Positions 21,486-29,107 of a stretch of DNA of 34,151 bases are shown in pieces (the stretch's first letter is position 1; each line of letters starts with the position of its first letter). Origin of the DNA: Dehalococcoidia bacterium (GTDB taxonomy: Bacteria; Chloroflexota; Dehalococcoidia; GIF9; UBA5629); assembly GCA_041653995.1 (NCBI GenBank), contig JBAZEK010000006.1, positions 1-34,151 of the forward strand. The letters run 5' to 3'. The translations under genes were made by a program, and so were the position numbers. Under the pieces are notes generated by a model. It made no database searches and was not told the DNA's origin. It worked only from the letters and a program-made list of their open reading frames with translations.

Positions 21486-22733
21486 TTAGCCCTCCACCAC
21501 CACCTCTTCCTCACCTCCACCCTCTTCCACCTCTTCCTCCGGTTCCTCGCCGGCAGGCGCGTCGACCGGCGCGCTCTCGGCAGCCGGTTCCTCCTGGGCA
21601 GGTTCGTCACTCCAATAGGCGAACATGGGCATGATCAGGATAACCGGGGAGCCGCGCTGCTGGAACTTCGCCGGTGCATCCCTGGTGGTGGTCGCCATGG
21701 TGACGAAGCCTTCTCTCTTGCCGAAGCATTCGTCCAGGTACTTGATGTTCAGGGCGATACGCCCGGGCTGGTCGGCGTTGGCCTGGATCGTCTCTTCGCT
21801 AGTGCCCTCATCCTCACTCTCGGCCGACAGGGATAATGTGTTGTTCTCCCACTTCAGCCGGATGATGCCGGACTTGGGTTCTATGGTGCCGAGCCGCCTG
21901 AGCGCGGCGGCGAAGTCCTGGGCGAAGAAGCTGACCGTTGAAGCGCTCTCGCTGGGTATTAGCTGCTTGTAGTCGGGAATCGTTCCGTCTATCAGCTGTG
22001 CCACGAACGTGATGTTGTTGAACGAGAACTTTATCACCTTCCTGGACGAACTGGTGGTGACCACCATCTGCCGCCTGGCGGTGATCATCTCGATGAGGCT
22101 CTCTGTCCGGCGGGCTTCCGTGGGAGTGCGCGTCCAGATGTCCATCAAAAGCGATACCGCTCTCGGGGGGATGATTTTTGTCTCCCCCAGGTTCAGTTTG
22201 AGTGCCAGCTTTTTAAAGGCCATCCGGAAACCGTCGGCGGCAAAAACCTCTATCCCCTCTTCCCCCTCACCGGGGGGCACCAGGGATACGCCTTGAAGGG
22301 TCGGCCTGCTGTCTTCCGTTGCGGCGTAAGGCAAGGCCTCGTACATGGCATTGACGAGCGCATCCCCGTCGATGATGTCCGAGGCCGTGTCCTCGAGCTC
22401 CGGGATGACGGGGAAGTCAGCCGGCTTTTGCGCCTTGTTGTTGAAGCTGGACTTGCCGGTTGACCAGGTTACCGTCAGCAGATCTCCGACTCCGATGTCA
22501 AGCATTTCATACCCGGGTATTGTCTTGAGTAGCTTCTGCATTTGACCGGGGATGATGAATTCTTCCCCTTCCAGACCCGGCATGCTAATCATAACCGCGA
22601 TCTCGAGGTCCGTGGCTGTCAGCCTGCCGTCTTTAACCAGGAAATTCCTTGCTATCTCTATTGCTGATTTCTTGGAAGGGACTTTCTGGAGAAGGTTCAG
22701 TGCATCCCTTAAGTCTTGGTTTAGTATGTGCAA
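21486..22733 (-). CDS. dnaN: DNA polymerase III beta subunit (sliding clamp)
   Basis: This protein of about 415 residues has three clamp domains, including ATDLEIAVMISM near the start, mid regions such as SRPTLQGVSLVP and FAADGFRMAFKKL, and the usual final strand PVILIMPM. It encircles DNA and tethers polymerase. I favour the TTG at 22733 (AAAGGAG seven bases before) because the length to the first conserved helix matches typical clamps; the ATG at 22757 is possible. After the clamp there is an unusual acidic tail of about 45 residues (PEEEVEEGGGEEE). It follows the ubiquitin-like cassette on the same strand. Confidence 0.9.
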   Translation of the reverse strand: MHILNQDLRDALNLLQKVPSKKSAIEIARNFLVKDGRLTATDLEIAVMISMPGLEGEEFIIPGQMQKLLKTIPGYEMLDIGVGDLLTVTWSTGKSSFNNKAQKPADFPVIPELEDTASDIIDGDALVNAMYEALPYAATEDSRPTLQGVSLVPPGEGEEGIEVFAADGFRMAFKKLALKLNLGETKIIPPRAVSLLMDIWTRTPTEARRTESLIEMITARRQMVVTTSSSRKVIKFSFNNITFVAQLIDGTIPDYKQLIPSESASTVSFFAQDFAAALRRLGTIEPKSGIIRLKWENNTLSLSAESEDEGTSEETIQANADQPGRIALNIKYLDECFGKREGFVTMATTTRDAPAKFQQRGSPVILIMPMFAYWSDEPAQEEPAAESAPVDAPAGEEPEEEVEEGGGEEEVVVEG

Positions 22734-22881
22734 GTTATTACTCCTTTCTTTTGACATTCCCTCCCGCCCTATTTCAATCGACCACCTATTTTACTAATAT
22801 TTTGGCACGAAAATGACAAGGACAGTGTAAAATATGACTGAAAGTATTCCAGTTACAAGACTTTTTACGCGTGAATATTTT

Positions 22882-22931
22882 GGTGGACTAAAATACAATG
22901 GTTTTGCTGGGAAACTAGTCCACCCTTTTTT
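22882..22931 (+). terminator. Plus-strand terminator in the dnaN leader
   Basis: GGTGGACTA (22882-22890) pairs with TAGTCCACC (22916-22924), followed by C and six T on the plus strand. The 25-base loop can fold further. It could stop antisense transcription, or act on the minus strand as a leader structure for dnaN, which begins about 150 bases downstream. The rest of this gap (22758-22946) shows no clear promoter. Confidence 0.55.
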
Positions 22932-22946
22932 GCAGGAAATATTAAC

Positions 22947-23351
22947 CTAGAACATGGAGCCTTGCAGCGGACGCGCCGGCTCGGCGGGCTTGGCCGTCGG
23001 GCTGGCAGTTGTATGCCGCCGGGGAGTTTCTACAGGTGATGGCGTAGTTAGGCGGGTTGGCACCTTTACCTGGGACGGCAGAGTGCCGGCGAACTTCGGG
23101 TATGTCCGGGCCGTTTCCCACTGAACCAGGGCGCTGTTTATAACACTCCGGAGAACATCGACGATATCCCTGTCTCCGATGGTAAGGTCGGCTGTATCGG
23201 TGTAGGGATCACATCCCTCGGCCTGGACGCCGATGACGGCCTTGGGCCCCTTCAGTGTGATTACTATCTTTGACAAGGTAGGCGGAGGCCCCGCCGGGGC
23301 CGGCGGAGCTTGGGGTTGCTCGTTTACCGTAGGTTGGATGTTTTCTTCCAT
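22947..23351 (-). CDS. Hypothetical protein of the PRTRC-like cassette
   Basis: This 134-residue protein has a Pro-rich start (PQAPPAPAGPPPTL), a central domain (about 25-90) with IVITLKGPKAVIGVQAEGCD and DIVDVLRSVINSALVQWETA, and a Thr/Pro-rich tail. It lies two bases after the JAB gene with GGAGG before its ATG. It occupies a position in the cassette where accessory PRTRC proteins occur, but I cannot confirm that it is PRTRC protein E. A flexible tail and beta core would suit a binding partner or a substrate. Confidence 0.6.
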   Translation of the reverse strand: MEENIQPTVNEQPQAPPAPAGPPPTLSKIVITLKGPKAVIGVQAEGCDPYTDTADLTIGDRDIVDVLRSVINSALVQWETARTYPKFAGTLPSQVKVPTRLTTPSPVETPRRHTTASPTAKPAEPARPLQGSMF

Positions 23352-23352
23352 A

Positions 23353-23910
23353 TTAACCTCCAAATATATCCCACTTCTCCAGCGGGTAATAGTAGCCGTA
23401 GACTGACAGCCGGAATTTTATTTCCGGCAAAAGGGTGTCCAGCCGGCCCACGACCATGGAGATGACGAAGCCCTGCTCGTCTTTGCTATCCGTCATCGAG
23501 TGGTAGCCGGGTATCGCTCCATGGGAGTGGATATCCATCACAGTATTCTCTAAGGCGGTATATTCCACGTGGGCGGCCTCTCGCTGCTGGGAAGGCATGC
23601 GCAGCCGGTACTGCCCTTCCCAGGTGACCGCGAAGTAGGTTTCCCGCTCGCTGCTAACATACATCGTATTTACGGCAAGGTCGTAGAAGGGCCTGGGGAT
23701 AAGCCCGTGCAGCAGCTCCACCTTTCTCTCGAGGGGCGCCAGGCCCCGGACCTCGGCCGGGGCGATGCGGATCTGCGCGGCCAGGTGCTTATTGGATGCT
23801 CGAATGAATAATCCATTGCTGGCCATGATATAATCGTATCCCAGACCGGGATCCCCGCGGAGGCCTCCGCGGGCGTTCACCAGGTAGCCGGCGATGTTAA
23901 TCACCTTCAT
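23353..23910 (-). CDS. JAB/JAMM metalloprotease (PRTRC protein A-like)
   Basis: This 185-residue protein contains a complete JAMM motif: H-S-H-x7-S-x2-D (His128, His130, Ser138, Asp141) within MDIHSHG...HSMTD. Such zinc peptidases remove ubiquitin-like proteins from substrates or process their precursors. I chose the ATG at 23910 (GGAG just before it, inside the end of the ThiF gene); a 9-residue longer start exists at 23937. It overlaps the E1-like gene by 14 bases. Position beside E1- and E2-like genes is the PRTRC arrangement. A Glu upstream (Glu88 to Glu90) is a candidate active-site acid. Confidence 0.9.
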   Translation of the reverse strand: MKVINIAGYLVNARGGLRGDPGLGYDYIMASNGLFIRASNKHLAAQIRIAPAEVRGLAPLERKVELLHGLIPRPFYDLAVNTMYVSSERETYFAVTWEGQYRLRMPSQQREAAHVEYTALENTVMDIHSHGAIPGYHSMTDSKDEQGFVISMVVGRLDTLLPEIKFRLSVYGYYYPLEKWDIFGG

Positions 23911-24745
23911 TCTCCGGCTGGCTGAACGCCCGACCATGGTCGCAGCGTTCTTCTGTCAGGAACTTTTCTTTCATCGACAGCATCTTGGCCACGGCATGCG
24001 GCGTGGCAGCGACCGTGTTGAGAGTGCCGGCATCAAGGTCTATATACGCCTGCATCCAGGATAGCCTCCGCGTCAGAAAGCGGTGGGTGAACTCGACCAC
24101 TAGCATGGCCATGGCCTGGTTGATTACCGGGCTCTGCTCTTCGTCCCTCACCGCTTCAGCGCAGTCCCTTCTTACCGGCTCAACCGTAGGCAAAAGCAGT
24201 GCCGGCTGCTGCAAGGACGGCAGCGGCAGATGGCTTACGTTATTGTAGAAGCTCTCGAACGATTTATGGAGCCCCTCCAAGGTACCGGTGTCCCCGATGA
24301 AGACCTGGCCGGAATGGTGTCCGTTGCCGGCATCGAGCCACCAGCTGTACGTGGGCATCTTGCGGGCGATTTCTATCCTGGCCGCGGCGTTGTCGACGCA
24401 GCCGATAATGAATTTCCGCATGGCTTTATGGGTAAAGCCATGTGTGGTGCCATCAAGCATGTCGGCCTCATACGGTAGAACGCTGTACTCCACCGGCCGG
24501 CGGTACTGCCGGGCCAGACGGGTAGCCAGCACTTCGGATTTAAACCTGCCTACGTCGCCCTCATAGAAGTTCTGGCGCCGGAGGTTATGCTCCTCTACCC
24601 GGTCAGGGTCGATGAGCGTCAGTTTGGAATTAACTCCAAGCCGGCACAGGCCCTCGGCCGCCAGGCTGCCGGTGCCGCCGCAGCCTACCAAAACGATATC
24701 GGGCATACCGGTTTGCATTATATCCCTAGGCTCAACAGTGTACAT
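23897..24745 (-). CDS. ThiF/E1-like adenylating enzyme (PRTRC ThiF)
   Basis: This 282-residue protein has a Rossmann ATP-binding start with VGCGGTGS (about 20-27), DPDRVEEHNLRRQNF (46-60) with the conserved Asp and Arg for adenylation, and GCVDNAAAR (115-123). RDCAEAV places a candidate thioester Cys at 195, followed by NQAMAMLVVEF. This is the form of PRTRC E1-like proteins. It would activate the C-terminal Gly of the ubiquitin-like protein encoded nearby. AAGGAGA precedes the ATG, 10 bases after the E2-like gene. Confidence 0.9.
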   Translation of the reverse strand: MYTVEPRDIMQTGMPDIVLVGCGGTGSLAAEGLCRLGVNSKLTLIDPDRVEEHNLRRQNFYEGDVGRFKSEVLATRLARQYRRPVEYSVLPYEADMLDGTTHGFTHKAMRKFIIGCVDNAAARIEIARKMPTYSWWLDAGNGHHSGQVFIGDTGTLEGLHKSFESFYNNVSHLPLPSLQQPALLLPTVEPVRRDCAEAVRDEEQSPVINQAMAMLVVEFTHRFLTRRLSWMQAYIDLDAGTLNTVAATPHAVAKMLSMKEKFLTEERCDHGRAFSQPENEGD

Positions 24746-24754
24746 GCAATCTCC

Positions 24755-25468
24755 TTACCTTATTGCCGCTAATTGATAGATTTGCCCCTGTTCCACCAGG
24801 TCATCGAGGGGGTATTCCTTTTTACCGTCCAGTTCTTTCCATAGCGCGACGATATTCTTGGGATGTTTTTTGGAGCGGCCGCTCAGCTCGGCAGTGGCGG
24901 AGAAGAAGGAGGAGAGAAAGTGCCGGGGGATCTCCGTCACCCTCTCCGGGTATCGCGTATTACCGCCGCATGACCTCCCATCGGTGAAGATATTACACAG
25001 CGGCGCCTTATAAAAGATGTCATCGTTTTTCGTCGGGCGGCCTTTTACAGCAAAGACGTAAGGCGGCAGCCCGGACCGGCACAGGAAAATTAACCCGGGT
25101 AAGGGTATGGTGAACCTCCGCGGCTCTTTGTGAACGTCGTATTCCAGCGCTAGCTTATGGGTCGCCGGCGGCTCGTACAGGGCGTACAATGGCCCGCTGC
25201 GGGTATTTATCCACCAGAGCGTATTCTCCGGCAGCAGGCCGCTGCCGTAGGTCAGGTCGTTTGCCAGGGCATGGGCAATGTCCATGGCATCGACCACCCG
25301 GGTAGTCGTTTTATCATTATCGAAAAAGGTTAAGGTCGTCAACTGGTGGTGAAAGTCCAGGCGCATCCGCAGCGGGTCCGGGGGTACACCCAGCTCCTCC
25401 GGCACAGCGATCGCGAACGCCGCCTTAGGCTCTGGCTTCTGCGGGCTCTTCGTCGTAATCTTCCTCAT
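24755..25468 (-). CDS. PRTRC protein B, E2-related
   Basis: This 237-residue protein matches the PRTRC protein B pattern: LWWINTRSGPLYALYEPP (about 84-101), then LPGLIFLCRSGLPPYVFAVKG (123-143) and FYKAPLCNIFTDGRSCGGN (152-170). Cys158 or Cys167 are candidates for an E2-type thioester site. Prokaryotic E2-like proteins of this group are thought to carry the activated ubiquitin-like protein from E1 to a target. I chose the ATG at 25468, six bases after GGAGG; 25474 is too close. It overlaps the protein F gene by 44 bases. Confidence 0.85.
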   Translation of the reverse strand: MRKITTKSPQKPEPKAAFAIAVPEELGVPPDPLRMRLDFHHQLTTLTFFDNDKTTTRVVDAMDIAHALANDLTYGSGLLPENTLWWINTRSGPLYALYEPPATHKLALEYDVHKEPRRFTIPLPGLIFLCRSGLPPYVFAVKGRPTKNDDIFYKAPLCNIFTDGRSCGGNTRYPERVTEIPRHFLSSFFSATAELSGRSKKHPKNIVALWKELDGKKEYPLDDLVEQGQIYQLAAIR

Positions 25469-26435
25469 AATCATCCTCCAGTTTTATTTCTAGGTCGCAC
25501 CAGTTATTTTCTTCGTCGTAGCTATAATCCGGTTTGTAGCCTGCCGGGGTCTTCTGCAACAGAAATTCCAGCATCTCACTGAAGTAGGCCGTGCTGTATT
25601 CAACCTGTTCCGCCAGGCGGTCTATCTTGGCGCGGATAGAGTACATCCTTGGCCATTCCTGGGTGAGCCGCTCTACATTATTCATGCTCCATTCGAAGGC
25701 AGGCTCGGAGCTGCCCTGTTCGTAATGGCAGCCGGAATAACTGAAGTCCAGCATGGCGCAGCCGGTCTGCCCCGTAGCCCAGTCGGCGAAGCCCCCCAAA
25801 CCGTCATACTTGGTGCCGTCGGTAAACTTATGCAGGGTTTCGGGATCCCACCCGTCCTTCGGTATCCGCCGGGCTATCTCTTTCCCGATCATCTGCTGGA
25901 CCTTGCCCAGCAAGGGGACACGGCCGGCATCTTTCTCGCCGTAAAAATCCTCTGACGATAACGACCTCTCGCTGCCCTGGTAGGGATATACTATCAGCGA
26001 TAGCAGCAGCAGGTAGCCCGGCCGCATATCAATCTCATGGTACGTGTCATAGGACAGCCCCAGGAGGTCTATGGGCATGATATCGGCAAAATATCCTATG
26101 TTGTCCGTTTTGTCCGGCAGCGGGTAATATTTCTGTGCGAATAAGTAGCGGAAACGGTAGATGCGCCTGCTCAGGGGCTCACGCAGGATCTCCTTTTCTT
26201 TATCAGGCAGGAATTCCCTGATCAAACGTCTGAAATTTTCAAGACTCCCGAATTCGGTCAGCATATTAATGATGACTTTCAAAGCGGGAGGCCCGGCCAG
26301 TAGCTTATTTGTCAGCAAGGACAGGGGCCAATACTCCGGCTGGGGATATAGCGCTTTCGCCCTGTCTTGGCCTTGCTCCATGTACTGCAAGGCCACCCGG
26401 TTGTTTTCACGTATTATGGAGTCGATGTCCCACAA
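25425..26435 (-). CDS. PRTRC protein F
   Basis: This 336-residue protein has the features of PRTRC protein F: a C-terminal half with GGFADWATGQTGCAMLDFSY (about 213-232), an acidic/aromatic strand region, WSMNNVERLTQEWPR, and helices ending in a very acidic tail (EDDYEEDYDEEPAEA). It has no known catalytic motif, and its role in the system is unknown. The TTG start comes three bases after the previous stop, with GGGGA upstream. It overlaps the protein B gene by 44 bases, so the two are coupled. Confidence 0.8.
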   Translation of the reverse strand: MWDIDSIIRENNRVALQYMEQGQDRAKALYPQPEYWPLSLLTNKLLAGPPALKVIINMLTEFGSLENFRRLIREFLPDKEKEILREPLSRRIYRFRYLFAQKYYPLPDKTDNIGYFADIMPIDLLGLSYDTYHEIDMRPGYLLLLSLIVYPYQGSERSLSSEDFYGEKDAGRVPLLGKVQQMIGKEIARRIPKDGWDPETLHKFTDGTKYDGLGGFADWATGQTGCAMLDFSYSGCHYEQGSSEPAFEWSMNNVERLTQEWPRMYSIRAKIDRLAEQVEYSTAYFSEMLEFLLQKTPAGYKPDYSYDEENNWCDLEIKLEDDYEEDYDEEPAEARA

Positions 26436-26437
26436 AG

Positions 26438-26677
26438 TTAATCCCCCTTATCCTGCTCTTTCAACAGGGAGAGCAACAGGTTGGTTGCGTTCAGGGTATT
26501 GGTGCCGTAAGCAGCCGCCTCATCCGCGGCCATTTTGATTTCCAGTTGTCTTTCGGCTAGTACCAGCGCATCGAAGCTGCCGTTTACCACCGGGATAGAG
26601 TTGGCCAGCTCGATGATGAGGAGATGCTTCTCGGGCACCTTGCGCAGGATACCGACGATGTCAATATTCTCGGCCAT
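26438..26677 (-). CDS. Small hypothetical protein in the PRTRC cassette
   Basis: This 79-residue helical, acidic protein (MAENIDIVGILRKVPEKHLL) lies between the ubiquitin-like gene and protein F with gaps of four and two bases, so it belongs to the same transcript. It contains NTLNATNLLLSLLKEQDKGD at the end. I do not recognise it as a standard PRTRC component. Because of its position it could be a partner or adaptor of the ubiquitin-like protein, but nothing in its sequence shows this. Confidence 0.6.
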   Translation of the reverse strand: MAENIDIVGILRKVPEKHLLIIELANSIPVVNGSFDALVLAERQLEIKMAADEAAAYGTNTLNATNLLLSLLKEQDKGD

Positions 26678-26681
26678 GGTG

Positions 26682-26867
26682 TTAACCTTTCGTGCCCACC
26701 CGCTTCACCAGCTCGTGCACCGTATCCTCGCCGTCCTTGCCCGTCTTGATCTCGGCGGAATACAGCTCCGGGTAAAAGTCGGCCAGGATGCCTTTTACCT
26801 CATCTGGCGTCTTGGTAGGGTCCGGATCCGGGATGCGTTTACCGTCGTAGACAAATACTCTGCTCAT
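26682..26867 (-). CDS. Ubiquitin-like protein, PRTRC protein C
   Basis: This 61-residue protein begins MSRVFVYDGKRIPDPDP, has TPDEVKGILADFYPEL, and ends VKRVGTKG. This is the typical PRTRC protein C pattern: an F-V-Y-x-G-x-x-x-P-D-P-D-P start, a short beta-grasp core, and the terminal G-T-K-G. The final Gly is where the E1-like protein would form an acyl-adenylate. Length is close to the usual 65-75. AAGGAGGTCG precedes the ATG. Directly downstream come the E2-, E1- and JAB-type genes. Confidence 0.9.
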   Translation of the reverse strand: MSRVFVYDGKRIPDPDPTKTPDEVKGILADFYPELYSAEIKTGKDGEDTVHELVKRVGTKG

Positions 26868-26902
26868 GTGCGACCTCCTTATTACTTGATATCAGGGGAT
26901 AA

Positions 26903-27226
26903 TTATCTGCGTAAGAACAGGGGGACAGAGCTGGAACATCCCAGCTTGACGATGGTGGATGCAGTGAAAGGCTGGAAGTTTTTGAACTCGGGGAAAACAT
27001 GGTCGCCGTCTTGCCAGAACAGCACTTCCTTGATTTTTTTCAGCTCGTCGACGGGGACTCCCTTATCCTTGAACAGCACGAGGACGCAGAGGGCCAACTG
27101 CTGGCTCTTGTTCAGGTTGTTGGCCATGCGCCTGGCCTCTGCGTCCAGGCCGGCTTCTTTAAGGTCGGCCATCGTTTGCAGGTGAACGAGATCCCTGGTC
27201 TGGCATTGTCCCATTATCTTTCTCAT
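26903..27226 (-). CDS. Helical hypothetical protein ahead of the PRTRC cassette
   Basis: This 107-residue protein is helical in its first two thirds (KEAGLDAEARRMANNLNKSQQL), with ALCVLVLFKDKGVPVDELKK and a beta-rich end (FTASTIVKLGCSSSVPL). No strong ribosome binding site is visible; the ATG lies one base after the previous stop, and a second in-frame ATG at 27214 is possible. It directly precedes the ubiquitin-like gene. No family is recognised. Confidence 0.55.
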   Translation of the reverse strand: MRKIMGQCQTRDLVHLQTMADLKEAGLDAEARRMANNLNKSQQLALCVLVLFKDKGVPVDELKKIKEVLFWQDGDHVFPEFKNFQPFTASTIVKLGCSSSVPLFLRR

Positions 27227-27227
27227 T

Positions 27228-27398
27228 TTAATTCAGAAAGTAGCCGGGCAATGTACGTCCAGCTATCCCTACTTCCATGTCGAGTGTTGATATAGAGCCG
27301 GGCTGATCCGGAAACTGGCCATAGAAACCATCGGTGCAGACCGGCGCATAGTAGAAGTCGAAATCATCCCCGAAGGGGTCTTCTAGGGCTGTTGGCAT
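27228..27398 (-). CDS. 56-residue acidic, aromatic-rich protein
   Basis: An ATG with AAGGAGGTG upstream opens a 56-residue frame encoding MPTALEDPFGDDFDFYYAPV... and ending RTLPGYFLN. It is acidic and rich in Phe, Tyr, Asp and Gly, unlike a random frame. It ends one base before the next ATG and overlaps the previous gene by 35 bases. No family is recognised. The strong ribosome binding site and tight packing support translation. Confidence 0.55.
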   Translation of the reverse strand: MPTALEDPFGDDFDFYYAPVCTDGFYGQFPDQPGSISTLDMEVGIAGRTLPGYFLN

Positions 27399-27723
27399 GA
27401 CGGGCACCTCCTTCCCTCCTCCCTTTAAGGGCTTTCTCTTCCTGGGTGATCGGCAGTCTCTTCGACATGTCCAGCATGGCCTCTACCCGCTGCCGGGTGG
27501 CGCTGATCATGTTCTGCAGCCGCTTGTTGGGCATCCGGTAGATCTGATTGGCCTCGATGATGAGCCCCAGCTGCTTATGGGCTTCCTGCAGCTTGCCCAC
27601 CAGGGGGTCGGCGACGGGCTCGCCGGCGGCCTCCGCGGCATCCTCCAACAGCTTGGCGCATATCTTAAGCCCGGAGACCGTCGCGGCGCGTCCCCATAGC
27701 TTACGCTTTGTCGCTGTTCTCAT
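27364..27723 (-). CDS. Helical hypothetical protein
   Basis: This 119-residue, basic, mostly helical protein (LLEDAAEAAGEPVADPLVGK, LGLIIEANQIYRMPNKRLQN) has an AAGGAGG ribosome binding site and overlaps its upstream neighbour by 23 bases. The C-terminal end (RREGGARHANSPRRPLRG) is very basic and runs over the start of the next gene, so the true end might be functionally unimportant. No family is recognised. Confidence 0.6.
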   Translation of the reverse strand: MRTATKRKLWGRAATVSGLKICAKLLEDAAEAAGEPVADPLVGKLQEAHKQLGLIIEANQIYRMPNKRLQNMISATRQRVEAMLDMSKRLPITQEEKALKGRREGGARHANSPRRPLRG

Positions 27724-28780
27724 CAGCCTCCTTCTTCCCCATCCACCCGCAGAACTGGCACCAGTCGCCGTTCACCGGATGGGGCTTGCCGTATTCTCCC
27801 GGGCACTTGTCCGGGGTAGGCCGCTCCTCCATGATAGTCCACCAGTTGGAAGACGGCGGGAACTTGGACCTGCCGATCAGTTCCAGCCGCGGCTTGGCAT
27901 CGGGATAGTATTTCTTGACAGCAAGGTAAGCCCGGTGGTTCTCCGGCACGGCCACTTTCAGGGCATGCGCTATGACAGCATCATTCGCCTGCTTAATTGC
28001 GGCCCTTTCCTTGATCCGCCACTCCTCGCTGAATCGCGGATCGTCCAGGAAATGCTTGAGCTTGTAATATGGCACCGGGAATATCATGGTCTTGTCTCTG
28101 TCCTCGATAGACTCGTCATGGTAGCAACGGGTCATGTGGCGGTAGAGGTTAATCTCCCACTCTTTCACTCTCGGGCTTTCGTAGGGGATGGGCGTGAACG
28201 GTAGGTCGTCCAGGTCCTCGTAGCCGGTGCCGCTCAGCTTGTAATAGGGCGGCCGCGATGGGCTATCCCCCCTGCTGTTATAGATGGGACGGACGAAATA
28301 AGTCGGGTGGCCAGGTGGCTCCAGAAAGCAGCCGCAGCCGCGATCCCCCAGATGGAAGCCGTCAGGCAATTTGTAGCCGGGCCAGGTCTGCGGCGGTTTC
28401 GGCGGCTCGTACTTCTTGAAGGCGAAGCCGACGTAGCCGTTCTTCTCAGCTTCTTCCTTGATCGACAGCAGGTACTCCTTCAGCTCATTAGGAGTCGGGT
28501 CAATCTCAACCTTGCTCTCGATGACGAGCGCCTGTTTATGCTCGGCATATGAGAGCGGCTTGCCCATTTTTTCCTTGCAGATCTCGCAGTGGATCCCGTG
28601 CCGCTCCGCGTCTTCGATTGCAGCTTCCCCCAGGATGCCGTTGTGACGGTCTGCGGCGAAGGCGACGAGCTTGCTGCCGATGCAGTAGGGGTGGGGTACG
28701 CCTATCGTGTCCACGACCTTGTAGTTGCCGTTGGCGCTCTCCGGGTAGGTACCCTTGAATGTTCCTTCTTTTTTCCTCAT
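27701..28780 (-). CDS. Large hypothetical protein with two Cys clusters
   Basis: This 359-residue protein has HCEICKEK (about 64-71), a middle with Pro-rich aromatic stretches (WPGYKLPDGFHLGDRGCGCF), and a C-terminal CQFCGW (about 344-349). The Cys pairs could bind zinc. It is mostly charged with a helical central part. It is the largest protein in this minus-strand cluster apart from dnaN. The ATG follows AAGGAG at somewhat long spacing, after a 131-base leader that holds twin hairpins. No family is recognised. Confidence 0.65.
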   Translation of the reverse strand: MRKKEGTFKGTYPESANGNYKVVDTIGVPHPYCIGSKLVAFAADRHNGILGEAAIEDAERHGIHCEICKEKMGKPLSYAEHKQALVIESKVEIDPTPNELKEYLLSIKEEAEKNGYVGFAFKKYEPPKPPQTWPGYKLPDGFHLGDRGCGCFLEPPGHPTYFVRPIYNSRGDSPSRPPYYKLSGTGYEDLDDLPFTPIPYESPRVKEWEINLYRHMTRCYHDESIEDRDKTMIFPVPYYKLKHFLDDPRFSEEWRIKERAAIKQANDAVIAHALKVAVPENHRAYLAVKKYYPDAKPRLELIGRSKFPPSSNWWTIMEERPTPDKCPGEYGKPHPVNGDWCQFCGWMGKKEADENSDKA

Positions 28781-28880
28781 GCTTTTATTGTCTCCTTATT
28801 CATTAATTTAACCGGTATTTCATACTCCTCGGATCGACCGCATGCCGGGCGCCCCCAGGGGCTCAGCACGCCCGAGCGGT

Positions 28881-28914
28881 TAGTCTGGCTAGACTATTTA
28901 GTCTACGCAGACTA
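28881..28914 (-). repeat. Recurring hairpin, twin copies on the minus strand
   Basis: Two TAGTCT/AGACTA hairpins stand in tandem (28899-28914 and 28881-28896; loops of four bases). Read on the minus strand, the first TAG is the stop codon of the gene at 29106. This repeats the rule seen at 12-14 kb on the other strand. They lie about 100 bases before the next ATG, so here they are not adjacent to a ribosome binding site. Confidence 0.85.
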
Positions 28915-29106
28915 TTTTATATCGCAAGTTATGTTCTTGAGACGGAATAGCGCCTCCTTGTTCGGATAGCCCCCATCATCAACGGCCGGGGGAGCGTCGG
29001 TACAGGTGGCGTTGTAAATAGCTACCCCATTCTCCCAGCGCCTCCAGATGACATAGCGCTTGCCGGAAGGATGTACGGCCGAGTCCACTTTAGTCCAGAT
29101 GGGCAT
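28912..29106 (-). CDS. Small hypothetical protein
   Basis: This 64-residue protein starts MPIWTKVDSAVHPSGKRYVI and contains a Trp/Arg strand (WRRWENGVAIYNATCTD). CAGGAGGTATAAG ends one base before the ATG at 29106, which I chose over the in-frame ATG at 29127 because it follows the previous stop. Its stop lies in the twin hairpin. No family is recognised. Confidence 0.6.
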   Translation of the reverse strand: MPIWTKVDSAVHPSGKRYVIWRRWENGVAIYNATCTDAPPAVDDGGYPNKEALFRLKNITCDIK

Positions 29107-29107
29107 C

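Noticed and set aside
27548..28204. 218-residue plus-strand frame within 27.5-28.2 kb
   Set aside because: It crosses two minus-strand genes with good ribosome binding sites and has none itself.
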